Part shown: one piece after another, positions 7,506 through 13,849 of the stretch
Layout: every line of letters begins with the position of its first letter
Position numbering within the stretch: position 1 is the stretch's first letter
Assembly (NCBI GenBank): GCA_964405325.1
Contig: CAYONM010000053.1
Span: 1 to 18,309, forward strand
Origin: CAYONM01 sp964405325
Lineage (GTDB): Bacteria; Planctomycetota; UBA11346
DNA: 18,309 nt
Direction of reading: 5' to 3'
The notes under the pieces: generated by a model
Told to the model about the DNA's origin: nothing
Databases searched by the model: none
The model's input: only the letters and a program-made list of their open reading frames with translations
Translations under genes and position numbers: made by a program

Positions 7506-8585
7506 TTATCGCGACAGCTGGACCCGTGCCACGCCCGGTCCGGCGACAACGGCCCGCAGGGGATGGCCACCATTGCTGGGTCGGACCAGGATCTGATCAC
7601 CCAAGCGACCATCGCTCAGCGCGGTGCCATCGCAGCGCAAGGCGATCCGCCCCTGTTCATGAACCAGACGCACAGTGCCGCCGCCACGGACCAGAGGCAA
7701 TTCCCGCAGCAGATGCTGCTGCAGATCAGTCCCAGCGACAACCGCACGGCGAAGTTCGGTGCCGACCACCTGCGCCAAGCGTAGATGCTCCCAGCGCTGT
7801 CCGGGTGTGAGTAAGCGCGTCTCGGCGCGGACATCCGACGGCTTCAGGATATGACTACGGGGCAGATCGACGACGGTCACCAGCATCGTCACCTGACGAT
7901 ACAGATGCAGCACCACCAATTCGCGAGCGAGTTCGCGCTGATCGCGCAAAATCCGCACCCGATAGGGCAGCTCACCGGTGTCGGCGTGGGTCAACGGCTC
8001 GACAATCAGCCGCGCCGGGGTTTGATCATCGGCCGGTATCGCAATGGCATCACAGGCTCGCGCTAGTTTGATCCGAATCGCCTCTTCATGCTTGGTCTTG
8101 GCATGTGCGATGGCCGCCGCGGCCAGTTGCTCGGCGGTAAAAACGCGTTGGGCGCGCTCCATGCGCACATGGCCATGAACGGTCACTCGCAACTCGGGCA
8201 ATTCCCGTCGAATACGAGCGAATACCTCAGAAGCACTCAGTTCGCGCATCCCAACATCCGGCAACTTTTGGATGGCCAGCTGCGCCAAGCGATCGGCCGT
8301 ATCGGGACCAGCGTCGATATCCGCAATGTCCGTCAGCCGCGCCTGATTCGCAGCGATACTGACCTGCGGACGCAGACGGATCTCTGCTGCCGGCAATGAC
8401 GCCAGCAGCAACAAAAATGGCATCGAGAAACGGAGAGACACAAACAAATGCGACTGGACACGAATATATTCCAACAACGAATGGAATCGCTGCCCGATCA
8501 TTTTCCTAGACTGCTCAATGCCACCCATCTCCGGTCCCATGTCGCTACTGAAATCCAAAAACCAACTGCCAGCATCAGTCATCAT
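7506..8585 (-). CDS. flgA: FlgA, flagellar P-ring assembly chaperone (SAF domain)
   Basis: FlgA is a periplasmic chaperone that helps FlgI assemble into the P ring around the flagellar rod. The C-terminal SAF/FlgA region is clear: VVDLPRSHILKPSDVRAE, LRLAQVVGTELRRAVVAGTDL and a terminal GDQILVRPSNGGHPLRAVVAGPG, typical of the family. ATG 8585 overlaps the flgG stop as ATGA, so this is the outer boundary. However, the export signal (MPFLLLLASLPAAE) begins only at residue 55 of that form. The working start may therefore be further in: ATG 8501, preceded by AGGAAA; GTG 8441, which gives an ideal signal peptide; or ATG 8423. The gene is last in flgF-flgG-flgA. The ring genes flgH and flgI do not follow; the next gene is convergent. 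Confidence 0.88.
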   Translation of the reverse strand: MMTDAGSWFLDFSSDMGPEMGGIEQSRKMIGQRFHSLLEYIRVQSHLFVSLRFSMPFLLLLASLPAAEIRLRPQVSIAANQARLTDIADIDAGPDTADRLAQLAIQKLPDVGMRELSASEVFARIRRELPELRVTVHGHVRMERAQRVFTAEQLAAAAIAHAKTKHEEAIRIKLARACDAIAIPADDQTPARLIVEPLTHADTGELPYRVRILRDQRELARELVVLHLYRQVTMLVTVVDLPRSHILKPSDVRAETRLLTPGQRWEHLRLAQVVGTELRRAVVAGTDLQQHLLRELPLVRGGGTVRLVHEQGRIALRCDGTALSDGRLGDQILVRPSNGGHPLRAVVAGPGVARVQLSR

Positions 8586-9364
8586 CGAATAATGTCATTG
8601 GCCGTCCGCATCATTTCGTCAGCGGTACGGACGGATTTGGAATTCATATCGTAGGCCCGTTGGGCCACGATCATGCCGACCAATTGATTGACCACCTCGA
8701 TATTGCTCTTCTCCAAAGCACCGGAACGAATCATGCCATAACCTGGATCGGCGGGTATACCCACTTGCGGCGGCCCGGAGGCTTCGGTCTCGGTAAACAG
8801 GTTCCGACCACCACCCACCAGACCAGTGGGCGAACGAAAGCGGACCAGATTGATCTGGCCGATATCTGTCTGGGTGCCATCCACCAGCACGGTGACAATG
8901 CCGGTGGTGGAAACCGAAATCTGGGACGCGGTATCGGGAATGGTGACCGGTGGCTGCAACAGATAGCCATCCGGGGTCACCAGATTGCCGTTCACATCCG
9001 GCCGGAAATCACCAGCACGGGTATAGGCGGCGCTGCCATCGGGCAACAACACCTCAAAGAAACCGTCACCCTCGATCGCCATGTCCGTCGGAATACTGGT
9101 GATCTCCATATTACCGGTGGTGAATATACGCGGTGTCGAGGAGACCTTGGTGCCGTGCCCAACCTGGGTACCGGCTGGATTGCGCCCCTCGTCCGAACTC
9201 TTGGTGCCGGGCGCCACTTCGATGGCATAGAAAAGATCCTGGAAATTCACCACCTGTTTCTTGAATCCCGTGGTGTTGACATTGGCAATATTGTTGGCAA
9301 TGACATCGACATTGAGCTGCTGCGCGGCCATGCCACTGGCGCCGGTATGCAGGGATCGGGTCAT
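8582..9364 (-). CDS. flgG: FlgG, flagellar distal rod protein
   Basis: The 260-residue product forms the distal rod of the flagellar basal body, which crosses the periplasm. The N-terminus carries the rod/hook signature (SLHTGASGMAAQQLNVDVIANNIANVNTTGFKK) and the C-terminus the paired helix (SNIEVVNQLVGMIVAQRAYDMNSKSVRTADEMMRTAN), both essentially canonical for FlgG. The middle holds the FlgG-type stretch (GTQVGHGTKVSSTPRIFTTGN) and GDGFFEVLLPDG. The length equals that of E. coli FlgG. ATG 9364 is fixed by a perfect Shine-Dalgarno AAGGAGGT (9379-9372) seven bases upstream. It lies 27 bp after flgF and overlaps flgA by 4 bp, so the three form an operon. Export is through the flagellar type III apparatus, hence no cleaved signal peptide. 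Confidence 0.97.
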   Translation of the reverse strand: MTRSLHTGASGMAAQQLNVDVIANNIANVNTTGFKKQVVNFQDLFYAIEVAPGTKSSDEGRNPAGTQVGHGTKVSSTPRIFTTGNMEITSIPTDMAIEGDGFFEVLLPDGSAAYTRAGDFRPDVNGNLVTPDGYLLQPPVTIPDTASQISVSTTGIVTVLVDGTQTDIGQINLVRFRSPTGLVGGGRNLFTETEASGPPQVGIPADPGYGMIRSGALEKSNIEVVNQLVGMIVAQRAYDMNSKSVRTADEMMRTANDIIR

Positions 9365-9391
9365 GGTATCGACCTCCTTGAAAAGTCAGCT

Positions 9392-10159
9392 TCAGCTGGC
9401 GCCGCCCAGCAGTTCAGAATAGCCGCGGGTAGCATCGGTCTGCTCGGTCAGGACCCGCCGAGCCGAATCGTAACGGCGCTGTGCCGCAATCATCTCGACC
9501 ATCTCCTGAACCGCCTGGGTATTGCCTTGTTCAATGAAGCGGTGGTGGACCTGAAACGCATCGGCATCGCGCAGTTCCTGCTCGCCAGGACGGAAAAACA
9601 GACCGTCATCACCCCGCAGTTGGCTACGATCGGCCACCGTAACAATACGGACCTGATCCAGAAAAGTCCGTTGTGGACCGGCTTCCGCTGGCATTATCGC
9701 ATAGATGCGGCCAGCGTCATCGACATCGACATCAGCAGCTTCCGGTGGAATGACCACGGGCCCACCCTGTCCCTGCAATACTCGACCATCATCGGTGATC
9801 ACCTGACCGAGGTCGTTGGTGCTGAAATGCGAGTGCCGGGTCAACCACTGCTCCCGATCGTCCTCGACCAGGAAGAAACCGTTGCCCGACAGGGCCATGT
9901 CCAGATCACCACCAGTCTCCACCAGGTTGCCGTCTTCCTGGACCAAAAAGGTCTGCTGCAGGAAAACGCCAGCACCACCATCACCTTGGAGATCTTCGAC
10001 GCGCGCCTGGCGTGCCAGCAGCGTGGCGAAGTCATCACGCAGCGCGATCGAACGCCGAAAACCGGGCGTGGTCGCGTTGGCGATGTTATTGGCGATCACT
10101 TCCGTCTGATACCGTTCGGTCAGCATGGCACTGGCAGCGGCGTAAACCCCCTTGGGCAT
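9392..10159 (-). CDS. flgF: FlgF, flagellar proximal rod protein
   Basis: The 255-residue rod protein is a FlgF/FlgG family member. N-terminal signature: MPKGVYAAASAMLTERY followed by EVIANNIANATTPGFRR. Central: MALSGNGFFLVEDD. C-terminal: EQGNTQAVQEMVEMIAAQRRYDSARRVL. It is less conserved than the adjacent FlgG and lacks the FlgG-specific segment, and its place just before flgG fits FlgF. ATG 10159 is preceded by GGAGAGGA (10173-10166) at six bases. It is the first gene of the flgF-flgG-flgA operon, reading away from rpsI, with a -24/-12 promoter candidate about 65 bp upstream. The alternative is a second FlgG paralogue, since names within this family are partly set by context. Confidence 0.92.
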   Translation of the reverse strand: MPKGVYAAASAMLTERYQTEVIANNIANATTPGFRRSIALRDDFATLLARQARVEDLQGDGGAGVFLQQTFLVQEDGNLVETGGDLDMALSGNGFFLVEDDREQWLTRHSHFSTNDLGQVITDDGRVLQGQGGPVVIPPEAADVDVDDAGRIYAIMPAEAGPQRTFLDQVRIVTVADRSQLRGDDGLFFRPGEQELRDADAFQVHHRFIEQGNTQAVQEMVEMIAAQRRYDSARRVLTEQTDATRGYSELLGGAS

Positions 10160-10222
10160 GGCAGATCCTCTCCAAGCTGGTGTTCAGGTCTCCAACAGAG
10201 AGCCTTCTCAGATCAGCTTGAC

Positions 10223-10237
10223 GCACCTCCAGTGCCA
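10223..10237 (-). promoter_or_regulatory. Sigma-54 (-24/-12) promoter candidate for flgF-flgG-flgA
   Basis: The minus strand reads TGGCACTGGAGGTGC: a perfect TGGCAC -24 element and a GC at -12 with exactly ten bases between GG and GC, as the sigma-54 consensus requires. The -12 box is GTGC rather than TTGC. The predicted start of transcription is near 10211, about 50 bases before flgF. Sigma-54 control of rod and hook genes is well known in several phyla. No activator binding site was identified. Confidence 0.45.
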
Positions 10238-10266
10238 AAAAACCCCGTCCGGTTACGGACGGGGTT
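10237..10266 (-). terminator. Intrinsic terminator of rpsI
   Basis: On the minus strand an 11-bp perfect stem AACCCCGTCCG / CGGACGGGGTT with a 4-base loop is followed directly by TTTTTT (10242-10237). It lies 30 bases after the rpsI stop. It insulates the flagellar operon from ribosomal protein transcription. Confidence 0.92.
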
Positions 10267-10295
10267 GTGACAGATCGGCTGGGGTTGGCTGAAAA

Positions 10296-10700
10296 TCAGC
10301 GCTTGGAGAACTGGCAGCCGCGGCGGGCCTTACGCAAGCCGTATTTCTTGCGCTCCACCATGCGGCTGTCGCGAGTCAGCAGACCGAAGGGCCGCATCTT
10401 GCTTTCCAGCTCGGGCTCGGCCTTGGCCAGAGCGCGGGCAATGCCCAGGATGCAGGCACCAGCCTGACCGGTCTCACCGCCGCCACAGACGTTGACGTAG
10501 ATGTCATACCGTTCCTGGGCACCAGAGATGGTCAGTGGATTGCGCACATCGCGCTGCCGGCGCTCGACCGGAAAATACTGCTCGATGGGACGCTTGTTGA
10601 TCAGGATGCGACCGGTACCTGGAGCCAATCGCACGCGAGCGACCGAGGTCTTACGACGACCGAGGCCCCAAATGAACTCTGTTTTCTGCGCTTCAGCCAT
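10296..10700 (-). CDS. rpsI: 30S ribosomal protein S9
   Basis: The 134-residue product is a component of the small-subunit head, with a basic C-terminal tail that reaches the P-site tRNA. Diagnostic blocks are GLGRRKTSVARVRLAPGTG, ILINKRPIEQYF, GGGETGQAGACILGIARAL and the C-terminal VERKKYGLRKARR followed by QFSKR. ATG 10700 is chosen over a longer GTG form (10754) because S9 proteins begin just before this point; GGTGGAG lies upstream. The normal partner rplM (L13), almost always directly upstream, is absent: the 135 bp before rpsI hold no L13 sequence and are followed by a repeat element and a gene on the other strand. No clear promoter was found there. A strong terminator follows the gene. 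Confidence 0.97.
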   Translation of the reverse strand: MAEAQKTEFIWGLGRRKTSVARVRLAPGTGRILINKRPIEQYFPVERRQRDVRNPLTISGAQERYDIYVNVCGGGETGQAGACILGIARALAKAEPELESKMRPFGLLTRDSRMVERKKYGLRKARRGCQFSKR

Positions 10701-10835
10701 GAAACTGCGAACTCCACCATTGAAGAGGTCGAAATCGAATACGACGCCGGCCACCAGGCCTGCGCCAGCACGAAGAGCGCGGACGATAACGTCGCGGTCG
10801 GTAAGTCAACTGGCTTTGTGATCGGGATGTATTCT

Positions 10836-11043
10836 GACGCTTCCCTCAGAGGTCGAATTCGGCACGAATCCGATATCTGATTGAACCAGGCGAACGCGAG
10901 ACCGGCCGACCGAGGGCCGGTTTTTGGCGGAAAAAGCGCGGAGCGGCGCCAAAAATGCTCGCGAAGCGAGTAAGGTCCGACCGAGGCCGTGGGGGTGTGC
11001 GCCGGAGGCGCGAGGGGGCAACGCCCCCTCTGAGGGAAGCGTC
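10836..11043. repeat. 208-bp palindrome-rich repeat element, copy 1
   Basis: The ends are a perfect 17-bp inverted repeat: GACGCTTCCCTCAGAGG (10836-10852) and its complement (11027-11043). Inside is a string of hairpins: ACCGGCC/GGCCGGT then TTTTT (10901-10925); TTTTTGGCG/CGCCAAAAA (10921-10955); CTCGC-GAA-GCGAG (10958-10970); GCGCC-GGA-GGCGC (10999-11011); GAGGGGGC-AAC-GCCCCCTC (11012-11030). A related, inverted, internally shorter copy lies at 13850-14019, so this is a dispersed repeat and not a chance palindrome. There is no open frame that looks coding. It may be a MITE-like or REP/BIME-like element. Confidence 0.8.
10901..10925 (+). terminator. Terminator-like hairpin inside repeat copy 1
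   Basis: A 7-bp stem ACCGGCC/GGCCGGT with a 7-base loop is followed by TTTTT. It has the form of an intrinsic terminator reading on the plus strand, towards the FGGY gene. No plus-strand gene ends upstream, so it may simply be part of the repeat's hairpin series. Confidence 0.35.
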
Positions 11044-11189
11044 TATCCTGGTCCACCACGGGAGGTATTCTGGCCCACCAACCATCGGTAAGCCGAGACC
11101 AGCAATAATGGTGCAGCTTTCCAAATCCCCTATTCAAGTCAATGACCTGCTTGACCGAATTCGCGGTTGACCTAGCGTGTCTGGGCATA

Positions 11190-12683
11190 ATGCCGCCTGC
11201 CAATCACTATCTCGCAATCGAAGTCGGCCGAGCCAATATCGGTCTGACACTAGCCGATGGCGACGGCCATCTGAGCGGTCACCTGGATCGCGGCCTCGGC
11301 CCCAGCGGCGGCGGCGACGATCCAGCCGACTGGTGGCGCACCATCCGCACCGGCGTCAAGGATCTGCTGCGTCGATCCCGCATCGGCGCCAGCTGTATTC
11401 GCGGTATCGGCCTGAGCAGCACCCTGGACCACATCGTCTGTGTGGATTCGTTGGGCGAGGCCTGCGCCCCCTCCTTCCACCTCGATCCCAATGAACTGCA
11501 ACCGTACAATCAGCAGATCGAAGAACGCTGTGGTGTCGCCAACCTGCGCAACATCACCGGCCAACGGGCCGAGGGCGGCAACCTGGCCGCCCACCTGTTG
11601 TGGATCCGAGACCACGCCCGCCGGGCCTATCACGACCTGGACAAGGCGCTCTTCTCGCACGATTTCCTGCGCTTCCGCCTGACCGGGCAATGCGTGATGG
11701 ATCCCTCCAGTGCGGCACGGACCCGATTATACAATGTCCGACAGCGCATGTGGTCAAAACAACTGTGTTCGCGCCTGCAACTTGAGGGACAGGTGCTACC
11801 GCCGGTCCAACCCGGCCGGCAGCTGGGCGGACGGGTCTCGCAACAGGCCGCCAAAGAAACCGGCTTGGCCGCTGGCACCCCGGTCATCCTCGGCGGCAGC
11901 CATCTCGCCGCCAGCGCTGTGGCCCTGGGCATGGAGGAACCCGGCTCGGCACTGATCGAACTCGGCGGCACCGGCAGCTGTCTTATCACCACCGCCGAGG
12001 TGGTTCGCGACCGAGCCAGCCTCCTGCAGACTGGCTGCCACTGTCTTGCCGACCGCTGGACCCTGGAAGGTCGTGATCTGATTACCGACCATGGCATCAC
12101 CTGGCTGACCCGTGAGGTGACCATCAGCGAATTGGCTCGCTCCAAGCGCAGCCGTCGCCCGGTATTGGATGTACTGGCAGAGTACGCCGCCGAGATTCCA
12201 CCCGGAGCGGAAGGCCTGTTTTTCATACAACCAGAAGACACGCAACATCGAGGCGGCTTCGTCGGTCTGGACTACCGGCACAAACACGGCCATCTGATCC
12301 GCGCGGTTTTGGAAAGCGGCGCCCTGGACTTGCATGGCCTGTTCCAGCACCTGGCCGAATTGCAGGTTCCGGTGGAGCAAGTGATGCTGACCGGTCCTGG
12401 CGCCAGCAACAACCTGTGGTGCCAGATCGTGACCGATGCCATCGACCTGCCCACCACGGCTATCGTCGATAACCATCTCTGCGCTCTTGGCACCGTTTTG
12501 ATGACCAGCGCCGCCACCGGCAGCACCAGCCTGTCCGAAGCGATCGCCGGCATCAATCTGGACAAACGAACCTTCCAACCACGCCCCGCGGCCAGCCGGG
12601 TGTACCAAGAGCGCTACCCACAACGCAGCGCTTTGACCTCCCAGGTTGCAGAAATACTTGGCGGAGGACATACTGCACCATGA
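11190..12683 (+). CDS. FGGY-family carbohydrate-kinase-fold protein with altered catalytic residues
   Basis: The product is 497 residues from ATG 11190. A start at 11142 would add 16 residues before the conserved first strand. FGGY hallmarks (xylulokinase-like) occur in order: YLAIEVG at 7-13, IRGIGLSS (70-77), AEGGNLAAHLLWIRDH (127-142), LFSHDFLRFRLTG (154-166), DPSSAARTRLYN (171-182), ETGLAAGTPVILGGS (223-237), IELGGTGSC (256-264), a late TGPGASNNLWCQIVTDA and a final ALGTVLM. Two functional positions differ: the metal-binding Asp of the D-x-G-T motif is Glu11 with no following Thr, and the catalytic-base Asp after GG-x is His238 (GGSHLAA). Active FGGY kinases phosphorylate sugars or polyols using ATP. 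This one may be inactive or use another chemistry. It heads a three-gene unit, with its stop overlapping the FtsB-like start by ATGA. Confidence 0.85.
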   Translation: MPPANHYLAIEVGRANIGLTLADGDGHLSGHLDRGLGPSGGGDDPADWWRTIRTGVKDLLRRSRIGASCIRGIGLSSTLDHIVCVDSLGEACAPSFHLDPNELQPYNQQIEERCGVANLRNITGQRAEGGNLAAHLLWIRDHARRAYHDLDKALFSHDFLRFRLTGQCVMDPSSAARTRLYNVRQRMWSKQLCSRLQLEGQVLPPVQPGRQLGGRVSQQAAKETGLAAGTPVILGGSHLAASAVALGMEEPGSALIELGGTGSCLITTAEVVRDRASLLQTGCHCLADRWTLEGRDLITDHGITWLTREVTISELARSKRSRRPVLDVLAEYAAEIPPGAEGLFFIQPEDTQHRGGFVGLDYRHKHGHLIRAVLESGALDLHGLFQHLAELQVPVEQVMLTGPGASNNLWCQIVTDAIDLPTTAIVDNHLCALGTVLMTSAATGSTSLSEAIAGINLDKRTFQPRPAASRVYQERYPQRSALTSQVAEILGGGHTAP

Positions 12684-12982
12684 AGCTTGGCACGGTGTTT
12701 CGGACCGGTCTGCTCTTCAGCCACCTCGCTTTGGCGATCGTGGTGATGGTTACGTTGTGGCAGCATGCCGGCCAGCGCCAAGAGAAGGTGGCCCGCGACC
12801 AGGAGCTGCTGGCAGCAGACGAAGCGGAGCTGGCACGTCGACAGACCGAACGCGCCATGCAGCAAGCCCGACTCCAAGGTCTGGACGAACACGATCCCTA
12901 TGTGGTGGAATTGCTGGCACGCGAAAAATACGGCTATCAGGTCCCCGGCGAGATTCGCCCCCCACCGATGCCGTCGGACTGA
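12680..12982 (+). CDS. FtsB/DivIC-type septum formation initiator
   Basis: The product is 100 residues: one transmembrane helix at about 8-28 (TGLLFSHLALAIVVMVTLW), a charged coiled coil at about 32-66 (EKVARDQELLAADEAELARRQ), then the family-defining tail DPYVVELLAREKYGYQVPGE (72-91). It corresponds to the xxLAREKLGYxxPGE motif of FtsB and DivIC. In the family this bitopic protein pairs with FtsL and FtsQ (DivIB) to trigger septal peptidoglycan synthesis. The length and layout are normal. ATG 12680 overlaps the FGGY stop (ATGA), and the STAS gene follows within a few bases, so all three are probably one transcript. The family level is secure; which of FtsB or DivIC applies depends on phylum naming. 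Confidence 0.88.
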   Translation: MKLGTVFRTGLLFSHLALAIVVMVTLWQHAGQRQEKVARDQELLAADEAELARRQTERAMQQARLQGLDEHDPYVVELLAREKYGYQVPGEIRPPPMPSD

Positions 12983-12988
12983 GTGGCC

Positions 12989-13591
12989 ATGCCTCTCTAC
13001 GCCACACCGGTTGTGCTGCCCTATCGTCTGGATGACGGACCACAGCCGCCACTCTACAATTTTCAGATCGAAGCGGTGGCATCCTCGGAAAACCGAGCGG
13101 TCGCTACTGCACAGGCCATGCTCCGAGCCACCGCCCTCTTGCACCATCGCGCCGCACCGCTCCAGATCTATCGCGACCGGGCCTCAATCGGCGAGATACG
13201 CGGAAATGTGGAAGGCCCCTACGCCTACCTCTTCACCCGCTCTGATCGCGTCCCTCACTTGACCTTCGCACCGCGCATCGAAGGCAGCGCCTGCGACGAA
13301 TTCGCCGACACCCTGGCCGGCCTGCATCCGGGCCTGGTCTACGGACTGGTCATGGACCTGGCGCCGCTGAGCTACACCACCACTCGCGGACTCTCCACCC
13401 TGGTGGAACACGGCAAACGGCTCAATCTGCATCTGTTCCGAGTACCCGAAGGCGTTCGCAAGGTGATCCACCTGACCGGCCTCGAACAACATCTTTTCCT
13501 GCACGACGACATCCACTCCGCCGTTGACGGCCTGGTCCAAACCTACCGACGACGGCTTCAGCGTCAGAGCACCCGGCTTCAGCAGATCTGA
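12989..13591 (+). CDS. STAS-domain protein (anti-sigma-factor-antagonist-like) with altered phosphosite
   Basis: The product is 200 residues from ATG 12989; GTG 12983, directly after the preceding stop, adds two residues. The C-terminal half is a STAS fold: GLVYGLVMDLAPLSYTTTRGL, then LVEHGKRLNLHLFRVPEGVRKVIHLTGL and a final helix HDDIHSAVDGL. In SpoIIAA-like proteins this site reads DLSxVxxIDSSGL; here it reads DLAPLSYTTTRGL, with Thr132 in place of the phospho-Ser and Thr131 in place of the Asp. The N-terminal 100 residues (NFQIEAVASSENRAVATAQAML, then PYAYLFTRSD) are not recognised. No membrane segment. It is the last gene of the FGGY-FtsB-STAS unit. The stop codon lies inside the end of a dispersed repeat (TCTGATGCTTCC at 13587). 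Confidence 0.78.
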   Translation: MPLYATPVVLPYRLDDGPQPPLYNFQIEAVASSENRAVATAQAMLRATALLHHRAAPLQIYRDRASIGEIRGNVEGPYAYLFTRSDRVPHLTFAPRIEGSACDEFADTLAGLHPGLVYGLVMDLAPLSYTTTRGLSTLVEHGKRLNLHLFRVPEGVRKVIHLTGLEQHLFLHDDIHSAVDGLVQTYRRRLQRQSTRLQQI

Positions 13592-13610
13592 TGCTTCCCT
13601 CAGAGCCCCT

Positions 13611-13629
13611 GCCGGCCCTACGGGCCGGC
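13611..13629 (+). terminator. GC-rich hairpin after the STAS gene, possible terminator
   Basis: GCCGGCCC-TAC-GGGCCGGC is an 8-bp perfect stem with a 3-base loop, 20 bases after the STAS stop. There is no T-run after it (TGCGAAG follows), so it may slow transcription or stabilise the 3' end rather than act as a classic intrinsic terminator. It may also belong to the surrounding repeat. Confidence 0.4.
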
Positions 13630-13672
13630 TGCGAAGAACCAGGAACTTGTGCCTTCGGGAGCATGGTCTTTT

Positions 13673-13681
13673 TGGTATAAT
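13673..13681 (+). promoter_or_regulatory. Extended -10 promoter candidate for the vWA operon
   Basis: TGGTATAAT contains a perfect TATAAT -10 box with the TGn extension, which can make up for a poor -35 element; none better than TTCGGG is seen at the right distance. Transcription would begin near 13688, at the exact edge of the MITE at 13689. The downstream genes start at 14129, so the leader would be about 440 bases and include both repeats. Confidence 0.45.
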
Positions 13682-13688
13682 ATCTGAT

Positions 13689-13849
13689 GGGCACCTCTAT
13701 AAACTCAGGCACTTCGCCAGACTTGCGCTTTCCGGCCCTGCCTGCGTTGCTGGAACTTCGAAATAGCCCTACTATTCCTTCAGCCCCAGCGCCTTGGCAG
13801 GACCAAAAATCGTCTGCGCCTGGCTCGACCTGAGTTTATAGAGGTGCCC
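13689..13849 (-). mobile_element. 161-bp MITE-like element, copy 1
   Basis: The ends are perfect inverted repeats starting GGGCACCTCTATAAACTCAG (21 bp in all). The element is flanked by a 4-bp target duplication TGAT (13685-13688 and 13850-13853). The other copy (18132-18292) has the same length, opposite orientation and about five mismatches by eye. It has no transposase and no coding frame. The ends resemble those of IS5-type elements, but that link is from memory and unverified. Strand '-' means inverted relative to copy 2. Confidence 0.9.

Larger units (their letters stand above)
10701..11189. other. Divergent intergenic region between rpsI and the FGGY gene
   Basis: The 489 bp hold the rpsI leader (10701-10835), a 208-bp inverted-repeat element (10836-11043) and a 146-bp leader for the FGGY gene. 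The leaders contain TTGAC-like hexamers (minus strand near 10808-10803; plus strand at 11151 and 11167) but none with a well-placed -10 box, so I do not call a promoter. Open frames across it, including a 200-codon minus-strand one, show no family resemblance. Confidence 0.5.

Noticed and set aside
8660..10270. A 536-codon plus-strand open frame opposite flgF and flgG
   Set aside because: It lies wholly antisense to two clearly conserved flagellar genes with good Shine-Dalgarno sites. Its translation is low in structure and rich in His, Gly and Asp, as expected from GC-rich antisense frames.
10701..10835. Remnant of rplM or another gene upstream of rpsI
   Set aside because: In-frame translation gives phrases like LRAGAGLVAGVVFDF with no L13 resemblance, and no other family match was convincing.
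11151..11191. TTGACC hexamers and CATAAT just before the FGGY start as a promoter
   Set aside because: The available spacings (13 bp, or a -10 of TAGCGT at 16 bp) fit the consensus poorly, and CATAAT overlaps the ATG itself.
10601..11203. A 200-codon minus-strand frame across the rpsI leader and repeat copy 1
   Set aside because: It runs out of frame into rpsI and through the hairpin repeat; the composition is that of translated non-coding DNA.
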